Assembly (NCBI GenBank): GCA_008016945.1
Contig: SSGN01000113.1
Location: 1 to 11,144 of the forward strand
Direction: 5' to 3'
Origin: Flavobacteriales bacterium
GTDB taxonomy: Bacteria > Bacteroidota > Bacteroidia > Flavobacteriales > PHOS-HE28
Length of the DNA: 11,144 nucleotides
Shown here: positions 6,828 through 11,144 of the stretch, piece after piece
Position numbering within the stretch: position 1 is the first letter of the stretch
Layout: each line of letters begins with the position of its first letter
Notes under the pieces: generated by a model
Seen by the model: only the letters and a program-made list of their open reading frames with translations
Told to the model about the DNA's origin: nothing
The model's database searches: none
Position numbers and translations under genes: made by a program

Positions 6828-8270
6828 ATGCAGATCCAGCCCATCATCCTTTCCGGCGGCTCTGGCACGCGCCTGTGGCCACTCTCTCGCGAAAAATAGC
6901 CGAAGCAGTTGCTGCCGCTGGTCGATGACGATTCGCTGCTGCAGGCGACGGTTCGCCGCGTGGATGGCCTGCCGGGCGTGGAGTTGCGCGAGCCGATGGT
7001 GGTGTGCAACGAGGAATACCGCTTCGTGATCGCCGAGCAGTTACGGGTGATCGGCAAGCACGGGCGCATCGTGCTTGAACCCTGCGGGCGCAATACGGCG
7101 CCGGCGCTGACCCTGGCGGCGCTGGCGGCGGTGGAGGGCGGGGCGGACCCGGTGCTGCTGGTGATGCCGTCGGACCATGTGATCGTGGATACGGCGGCTT
7201 TCCAGAAGGTGGTGCGCCACGGTGCGCGGCTGGCGGAGGCGGGCACCGTGGTCACTTTCGGCATTACGCCGGATGCGCCGGAGACGGGCTACGGGTATAT
7301 CCAGAGCGGGGCATCGGTGGATGGCGATGGCGCCTGCCGCATTGCGCGCTTTGTGGAGAAGCCGGACCGCACGACAGCGCAGGCTTATCTAGATGCCGGC
7401 AATTACCTGTGGAACAGCGGCCTCTTCATGATGCGTGCCTCGGTGTGGCTGGCGGCGATCGCGCGCTGCCGGGCGGATATTCTGGTGGCCTGCGAGAAGG
7501 CCTGGGCAGAGGGTTCGGCGGATGGCGATTTCCGCCGCGTGGGTGCGGAAACCTTCGCCGCCTGCCCGAGCGATTCGATCGACTATGCGGTGATGGAACG
7601 CCTGACGGCGGGGGAGGAGGCACTGCCCCACGGCGTGGTGATTCCGCTTTCGGCCGGCTGGTCGGACGTGGGTGCGTGGGAAGCGCTGTGGCAAGTGCTG
7701 CCCAAGGATGCAGCCGGCAACGTGGCGCGCGGCGATGTGATGCTGCACGATTGCGCCGATACGCTGGCGATGGCCGATGGCCGGCTGGTGGCCTGCATCG
7801 GGGTGAAGGATCTGGTGGTGGTGGAAACGCCGGATGCGGTGCTGGTGGCGCACAAGGATCGCACGCAGGACGTGAAGAAGGTGGTCGATGCGCTCAAGGC
7901 GCAGGGCCGCGCCGAAGGGCTGCTGCACCGCAAGGTGTTCCGCCCCTGGGGCTGGTACGACGGCATCGATGCCGGCGAGCGCTTCCAGGTCAAGCGCATC
8001 GGCGTGAAGCCGGGCGGCTGCCTGTCGCTGCAGATGCACCACCACCGCGCCGAGCACTGGATCGTGGTGCGCGGCACGGCAAAGGTGACGCGCGGCGAGG
8101 AGACTTTCCTCGTCTCGGAGAACGAGTCGACCTACATTCCGCTGGGCGTGAAGCACCGCCTGGAAAACCCGGGCCGCGTGCCGCTGGAGATGATCGAGGT
8201 GCAGTCCGGCGCCTATGTGGGCGAGGACGACATCGTGCGCTTCGAGGATGTTTACGGGCGCAAGGGCTGA
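6828..8270 (+). pseudogene. manC: Mannose-1-phosphate guanylyltransferase / mannose-6-phosphate isomerase, interrupted by an amber codon
   Basis: Without the stop codon this is a 480-aa bifunctional ManC/CpsB/AlgA-type enzyme, normal length, making GDP-mannose for EPS. The N-terminal guanylyltransferase domain begins with SGGSGTRLWPLSREK (9-23). Codon 24 is TAG (6897-6899) where the family has Tyr (KYPKQ), one base from TAT or TAC; PKQLLPL follows in frame. Downstream motifs are intact: NTAPALTLAAL, MPSDHVI, ETGYGYIQ, FVEKPD, WNSGLFMM, SIDYAVME, GWSDVGAW. A C-terminal cupin-type isomerase domain (about 365-478) has FRPWGWYDG, HHHRAEHWIVVRGTAKV and ENESTYIPLGVKHRLENPG. Restarting downstream (TTG 6909 or ATG 6996) would lose the nucleotide-binding loop but could leave an isomerase. 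Everything else is undamaged, so the mutation is recent, suppressed, or a base-calling error. Confidence 0.9.
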
Positions 8271-8299
8271 TCGCTCGCCCGCCTTTGGTGCCGAAGCAA

Positions 8300-8352
8300 C
8301 ACGCCCCGGCGACCTTCCTGCCCTTGGACAGGCGCAAGCCAGGTCGGGCGTG
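8300..8352. repeat. Nested imperfect inverted repeat after manC
   Basis: CACGCCC (8300-8306) and GACCT (8311-8315), separated by CGGC, pair with AGGTCGGGCGTG (8341-8352). That gives 12 pairs with a 4-nt bulge. An inner CCTG/CAGG stem (8317-8320 with 8329-8332) closes an 8-nt loop. No T-run follows, so it is not a classical intrinsic terminator. It may be a Rho-linked or stabilising 3' structure of the manC transcript. The rest of 8271-8470 holds no gene. Confidence 0.4.
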
Positions 8353-8411
8353 CCTTAGGGTAGGAATGCGACGAGTGGCTCGGTCAGCGAAGCCTTAGTC
8401 TGATCGGGCTA

Positions 8412-8439
8412 TTTACGCGCCAAATGATGCGCCTAAACT
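8412..8439 (+). promoter_or_regulatory. Possible sigma-70 promoter of the PEP-CTERM gene at 8471
   Basis: TTTACG (8412-8417) and TAAACT (8434-8439) are 16 bp apart, each matching the consensus at four of six positions. The implied leader is about 25 nt with GGGAG (8461-8465) before ATG 8471. The call is weak. Confidence 0.3.
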
Positions 8440-8470
8440 TGAATGTCCTGAATCTGCCCCGGGAGTACCC

Positions 8471-9211
8471 ATGAAATTTCCTCGCATCAGCCTGCCTGCG
8501 GCGCTTTTCGCCACCTCGCTGCTGGGCCTTTCGTCTGCTGCCAGCGCCGATACGCAGGTGTTCTCGACGGATTTCAATGGTTCGCCGGCCGCCCAGATCA
8601 ACGCCGGTTCCGCAACGCAGGTCGGGGTTCAGTATTTCTCGGGCCTGGGGCCGGCGGGTAACCAGTTCGGCGGCAATTTCCTGCGCAGCATGACGGGCAA
8701 CGTGGTCACCCTCACGCTCACCGGCCTGCAGGCGCATTCCTCGATCAGCGTCGGCTTCCTGTTCGCGGCGATCGATTCGCTGGACGGTACCGGCACTTTC
8801 CCGTCGGGTGATTATTTCAAGGTGACGCTGGACGGCAACCAGATCTTCCGGGAATCCTTCGCCAATGCCCTGCCCAGCCAGGTTCAGAGCTACGTGCCAC
8901 CGGCCGGCGTGCAACTGGCGCGCCATGTCGATCTCGGCTTCAGCGGCCCCGGCAGCTACTACACCGACAGCGCCTACAACATGGCGGCGGATGCGACCTT
9001 CCAGAACATCGCGCACACCGGCTCGACCGCGGTCTTCACCTTCCAGATCGAGGGCGTCGGCAATCAGGATCTGAACGACGAATCCTGGGCCATGGATAAC
9101 CTGCGGGTGAGCGTGACGCCGGTACCGGAACCCGAGAGCTACGCACTGATGCTGGCCGGGCTCGGGCTGATGGGCACCATCGCGCGTCGCCGCAAGGCGG
9201 CCCGCCGCTGA
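8471..9211 (+). CDS. PEP-CTERM sorted secreted protein
   Basis: 246 aa. ATG 8471 follows GGGAG with a 5-nt gap. The signal peptide is MKFPRISLPAALFATSLLGL then SSAASA, with probable cleavage before DTQVF (about residue 27). The mature part is rich in Gly, Ser, Thr and Asn with alternating hydrophobic strands (VVTLTLTGLQAHSSISVGFLF; FTFQIEGVG; ESWAMDNLRVSV), typical of a jelly-roll or beta-sandwich surface domain. The DxxNG-type turns could bind calcium, but this is not established. The C-terminus is VPEPESYALMLAGLGLMG then TIARRRKAARR: PEP motif, helix and Arg cluster, a complete exosortase substrate. It is monocistronic, ending at the terminator 9239-9262. It is presumably an envelope or floc-matrix protein; the specific function is unknown. 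Confidence 0.92.
   Translation: MKFPRISLPAALFATSLLGLSSAASADTQVFSTDFNGSPAAQINAGSATQVGVQYFSGLGPAGNQFGGNFLRSMTGNVVTLTLTGLQAHSSISVGFLFAAIDSLDGTGTFPSGDYFKVTLDGNQIFRESFANALPSQVQSYVPPAGVQLARHVDLGFSGPGSYYTDSAYNMAADATFQNIAHTGSTAVFTFQIEGVGNQDLNDESWAMDNLRVSVTPVPEPESYALMLAGLGLMGTIARRRKAARR
9167..9194 (+). repeat. Copy 1 of a 28-bp exact repeat encoding the end of PEP-CTERM tails
   Basis: Identical to 11107-11134; both encode LMGTIARRR. The same DNA up to the Gly-Thr codons is present at 245-256 with slight differences, and sequence there departs exactly inside the repeat. Confidence 0.8.
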
Positions 9212-9238
9212 TTCGACAACCCGTCGAATGCAAAAAAC

Positions 9239-9263
9239 AAAACCCGGCCACGGCCGGGTTTTT
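9239..9263. terminator. Bidirectional intrinsic terminator between convergent PEP-CTERM genes
   Basis: A perfect GC-rich stem (AAAACCCGGC pairing with GCCGGGTTTT, 9239-9248 with 9253-9262) encloses a CACG loop. It is flanked by A-rich sequence on the left and T-rich on the right, so it can stop transcripts from both 8471-9211 (+) and 9285-9953 (-). Confidence 0.9.
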
Positions 9264-9284
9264 GTTTGTGCCGTTGGCGCCCGT

Positions 9285-9953
9285 TCAGGCCTGCATCGCC
9301 TTGCGGCGGCGGGCGACACCGCCCATGAGGCCAAGGCCGGCAAGCAGCATGGCCAACGAACCGGGCTCCGGTACGGCCGTGACGCTGACGTTATCGAGCG
9401 AGCCGCCGTAGGTATCCTGGGTGCCGAATGCGCCAAAGCGGAGGATGTCGGTGCCCGTTCCGGTCACGGCGTAGGTGTAATTTTGCCAGATGTGGCTTCC
9501 GGTGTTGTTGGTACCACTCAGCGTGGGGAGCAGGGTGGTTCCGTTCCAGAACACCGACATGTTGTTGGTGTCGGTGGGGCGAGTGGCGGTATCGGGGCGC
9601 GGCGAATACCAGAAGCTCAGGCTGTAGCTCTGGCCGCTGACGGTGCTGAGCACCTGCTGCATCGTGCTGTTGGGGTTCGCGTTGTGCGAGTCGAGCTCGA
9701 CGAACTGGACGCCGTCCTGGGCAACGCCGGCAACGTTGCGGCGCACTTCGATACCGGCGCCGGAAACGGTGGTCCAGCCCGGAAGGCTGTTGAAGACATT
9801 CCAGGTATTGTTGGCGAGCTGCTGGATACCCGGGCTGGCGCTGATGTCCTCAAAGCTGCCGTTGACGACAAGGTTGGTGCTCGCAGAGGCAGAGCCGGCG
9901 GCGATGCCGAGCGCGAGGGCCAGAGCGATTCCTGTAGGGGTATGACGCTTCAT
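9285..9953 (-). CDS. PEP-CTERM protein with an N-terminal DUF642/CBM-like beta-sandwich
   Basis: 222 aa. It has a signal peptide of about 25 residues (MKRHTPTGIALALALGIAAG, SASA) and a mature N-terminus NLVVNGSFEDIS, the start typical of DUF642/CBM4-9-like jelly rolls in secreted proteins. Within the domain are PGWTTVSGAGIEV, VQFVELDSHNANPNSTMQQ and SYSLSFWYSPRPD, ending with GGSLDNVSVTAVPEPGS. The tail is VPEPGSLAMLLAGLGLMG then GVARRRKAMQA, a normal PEP-CTERM signal. Such domains often bind carbohydrate, which fits a matrix role here, but no binding residue can be assigned. GAAGGA upstream of the ATG serves as ribosome-binding site. A CRP-like box with a well-placed -10 lies upstream (10028-10070), suggesting activator-dependent expression. 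Confidence 0.92.
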   Translation of the reverse strand: MKRHTPTGIALALALGIAAGSASASTNLVVNGSFEDISASPGIQQLANNTWNVFNSLPGWTTVSGAGIEVRRNVAGVAQDGVQFVELDSHNANPNSTMQQVLSTVSGQSYSLSFWYSPRPDTATRPTDTNNMSVFWNGTTLLPTLSGTNNTGSHIWQNYTYAVTGTGTDILRFGAFGTQDTYGGSLDNVSVTAVPEPGSLAMLLAGLGLMGGVARRRKAMQA

Positions 9954-10027
9954 GTTTCCGTTCCTTCAATTGTTTCCGGGTTCAGCAGTTCGGGCCGACC
10001 GGCGGGGTACTCCGATCAACCGGGGAA

Positions 10028-10033
10028 ACTCTA
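10028..10033 (-). promoter_or_regulatory. Possible -10 element of the minus-strand PEP-CTERM gene
   Basis: On the minus strand this reads TAGAGT (four of six consensus positions). The start point would be about 10021, leaving a leader of about 68 nt. No good -35 is present, but the CRP-like palindrome is centred exactly 41.5 bp upstream of that start point, the class II activator position. Confidence 0.35.
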
Positions 10034-10054
10034 TCCAACCCCTTCTCGTTTGGC

Positions 10055-10070
10055 TGTGAAGCAATTCACA
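10055..10070. promoter_or_regulatory. CRP/FNR-family binding site (TGTGA-N6-TCACA)
   Basis: TGTGAAGCAATTCACA is a perfect dyad matching the CRP consensus core at all ten positions. It sits in the 400-bp divergent region between two PEP-CTERM genes. It is much nearer the minus-strand gene (about 100 bp) than the plus-strand gene (about 284 bp). The regulator could be CRP, Vfr or a Clp-like protein; which one this organism has is unknown. Confidence 0.55.
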
Positions 10071-10164
10071 CCTGCCCGAAAGTCTGGTGGTTCTCCCTGG
10101 CGGCACTGCTCCGGGGACGTACTGATGTCGGGGGCATGTTGCGACAGTGTGCAAGGTGCCGCAA

Positions 10165-10180
10165 TAGCCCGAACGGGCTA
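10165..10180. repeat. Perfect 16-bp palindrome TAGCCCGAACGGGCTA
   Basis: Two 7-bp arms around AA in the divergent region. It could be a protein-binding site; with only two loop bases it is a poor RNA hairpin. It overlaps the next palindrome by three bases. Confidence 0.5.
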
Positions 10181-10192
10181 CGTAATCCGTAG
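10178..10192. promoter_or_regulatory. Dyad CTACGTAATCCGTAG, candidate response-regulator site
   Basis: CTACG and CGTAG arms flank TAATC. TACGTA-like dyads are common targets of LuxR/NarL-type response regulators, which often accompany PEP-CTERM/EPS loci. It lies about 160 bp upstream of the plus-strand gene start and 225 bp upstream of the minus-strand start. Assignment is tentative. Confidence 0.35.
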
Positions 10193-10304
10193 TTCGGCGC
10201 CGTACCGCCGATCCGGCACCTGTGCGGGCGGGGGCAGCCCGCGATGCCGAAATGACATGCGTATGACGTTCGTCCGAGGCCTGAAAGAGCTATTGCCGCG
10301 CGCT

Positions 10305-10319
10305 TGGCGATCGACGAGC
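10305..10319 (+). promoter_or_regulatory. Weak sigma-54-like promoter (TGGC ... GC)
   Basis: TTGGC at 10304-10308 gives GG (10306-10307), ten bases, then GC (10318-10319), the strict -24/-12 spacing. The -12 half is GAGC rather than TTGC. It would start a leader of about 23 nt before the GTA at 10354. PEP-CTERM genes of EPS-forming betaproteobacteria are known to be driven by RpoN with the PrsK/PrsR two-component system, which gives some prior support. Elsewhere in 9954-10353 I see no gene. Confidence 0.3.
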
Positions 10320-10342
10320 ATCCACGGCCTGCATTTGTCATA

Positions 10343-10348
10343 AAGGAG
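10343..10348 (+). promoter_or_regulatory. Ribosome-binding site AAGGAG pointing at GTA 10354
   Basis: A near-perfect Shine-Dalgarno sequence whose five-base gap leads to GTA 10354, not to the in-frame ATG 10372, which is 23 nt away. It locates the ancestral start. Confidence 0.7.
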
Positions 10349-10353
10349 ACGAC

Positions 10354-11144
10354 GTAACCAGGACCAAACTGATGTCGATGCTGGCAGTTGCCGGCTGTGT
10401 GATGTCCGGCGCTGCACAGGCCGACATGCTTTATACGGTGATCGATGACGGCAGCAACAGCAAGTTCGCTGCCATCAACCCGACGACGCTGGCACTGACG
10501 GTGATCGGCAATACCGGTGTCGGCGGCGCCTTCGGCGATCTCGCCTACGACGCCACATCGGGGACGATGTACTGGGCAGCGGGCCGCAATAACAACCAGC
10601 TCTACACGATCAACATGTCGACGGGTACCGCGACCCTCGTTGGCAACCATGGCGTCAATGATCTGTTCGCGCTCGGCTGGAACGGCAGCGGGCTCTATGG
10701 CCTGGATTCTTCGGGGCAGTTCTACTCGCTCAACACCAGCACCGGCGCTGCCACCAACCTCGGCCAGAACAACATCTATGCCGGCGGCCTCGACCTGAAT
10801 ACGACGACGGGCCAGATGATCTCGATCACGGCCGGCAGCGGCACGTTCCATTCGGTCAATACGGGCAATGGTGCCGCCACGCAGCTGGCAACCGGAAGCT
10901 GGGTCAATGATGGCGATGTCGCCTACGACGCTGGCCGCAACGCCTATTGGGTCATCGATTACAGCCAGAATCTGTTCCGCTACGATGCAAACACCTATGC
11001 ACGCACGACATTGAGCGACGCGATGCCCTACGGCACGGCGTCGCTGGAGCATGTCGGCGCTGTCCCGGAGCCGGAAACCTACGCGCTGCTGATGGCAGGC
11101 CTGGGCCTGATGGGCACCATCGCGCGTCGCCGCAGGATGAAACA
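10354..11144 (+). CDS. PEP-CTERM protein with beta-propeller-like repeats, start codon apparently lost
   Basis: The frame is open to the right edge; at least 263 codons from GTA 10354. Reading from there gives (M)TRTKLMSMLAVAGCVMSGAAQA then DMLYTVIDDG, a textbook signal peptide with Arg and Lys in the n-region. The codon at the position set by AAGGAG is GTA, not ATG or GTG. ATG 10372 would leave MSMLAVAGCVMSGAAQA, without a basic n-region and with no ribosome-binding site. The mature part has recurring blade-like units (LYTINMSTGTATLVGN, FYSLNTSTGAATNLGQ, FHSVNTGNGAATQLAT) and AYDATSGTMYW/AYDAGRNAYWV pairs, resembling a secreted beta-propeller. The tail is VPEPETYALLMAGLGLMG then TIARRRRMK, so the stop lies just beyond the window. 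No enzyme motif is seen; it is likely an adhesion or matrix protein. Expression as written is doubtful. Confidence 0.85.
11107..11134 (+). repeat. Copy 2 of the 28-bp PEP-CTERM tail repeat
   Basis: Identical to 9167-9194. If the genome carries many such tails, these short repeats are potential sites of recombination or misassembly. Confidence 0.8.

Noticed and set aside
6897..6899. TAG in manC as a pyrrolysine or programmed read-through codon
   Set aside because: Pyrrolysine is not expected in this kind of bacterium or enzyme. The family has an ordinary Tyr here, and no stem-loop or read-through context stands out after the codon. Simple mutation or error is more economical.
7409..8398. 329-aa plus-strand frame overlapping manC
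   Set aside because: Out-of-frame shadow of manC with low-complexity Gly/Arg/Ala composition. The manC frame carries all conserved motifs.
9228..10343. 371-aa plus-strand open frame across the terminator and the minus-strand PEP-CTERM gene
   Set aside because: It reads through an intrinsic terminator and antisense to a gene with signal peptide and PEP-CTERM tail. The Gly/Ala/Val/Arg-rich product has no family features.
10066..11052. 328-aa minus-strand frame opposite the last PEP-CTERM gene
   Set aside because: Antisense shadow; the plus strand encodes a signal peptide, repeats and PEP-CTERM tail.

Overview
This window comes from a high-GC Gram-negative bacterium, most likely a betaproteobacterium of the Rhodocyclales/Burkholderiales type. 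The evidence is several secreted proteins ending in the PEP-CTERM sorting tail (Pro-Glu-Pro, hydrophobic helix, Arg-rich end) next to nucleotide-sugar and glycosyltransferase genes. This pairing is typical of floc- or biofilm-forming bacteria with an exosortase and an exopolysaccharide (EPS) locus. No exosortase gene lies inside the window. The genus cannot be fixed from sequence reading alone.

Layout. (1) Positions 2-256 hold the 3' end of a PEP-CTERM protein gene. It has no stop codon and runs in frame into a heparinase II/III-type polysaccharide lyase (best start 323, end 2254). (2) A tight same-strand set follows: wecB-like UDP-GlcNAc 2-epimerase (2257-3366), WecG/TagA/CpsF glycosyltransferase (3363-4100) and TviB/WbpO-type UDP-HexNAc dehydrogenase (4136-5419). 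Together they could make and transfer an N-acetylated hexosaminuronic acid. (3) Directly after comes a wreck of glmS (5422-5695), in which about 57 N-terminal codons are joined, out of frame, to the last 31 codons. (4) A two-gene module of toxin-antitoxin type follows (5788-6781): a winged-helix protein fused to a minimal nucleotidyltransferase, overlapping a HEPN-like partner. Two 15-bp palindromes centred 21 bp apart precede it, one containing a TATAAT box and the other the ribosome-binding site. (5) manC (6828-8270) is complete except for an amber codon at codon 24, inside its nucleotide-binding signature. (6) Three further PEP-CTERM genes follow: 8471-9211 (+), 9285-9953 (-, convergent across a bidirectional terminator) and 10354 to beyond the window (+). 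The last appears to have lost its start codon (GTA).

How the genes fit together. glmS, wecB, the dehydrogenase, the WecG-type transferase and manC are precursor-supply and assembly genes for an EPS. The lyase would trim or release that polymer, and the PEP-CTERM proteins are the surface or matrix proteins that usually go with it. The repeated theme is damage: a fused lyase, a deleted glmS, a nonsense manC and a PEP-CTERM gene without a normal start. Either this lineage is losing the polymer, or part of the pattern is sequencing or assembly error. Raw reads would settle this. The most system-like element is the self-contained wHTH-nucleotidyltransferase/HEPN module with its paired operators, placed between glmS and manC.
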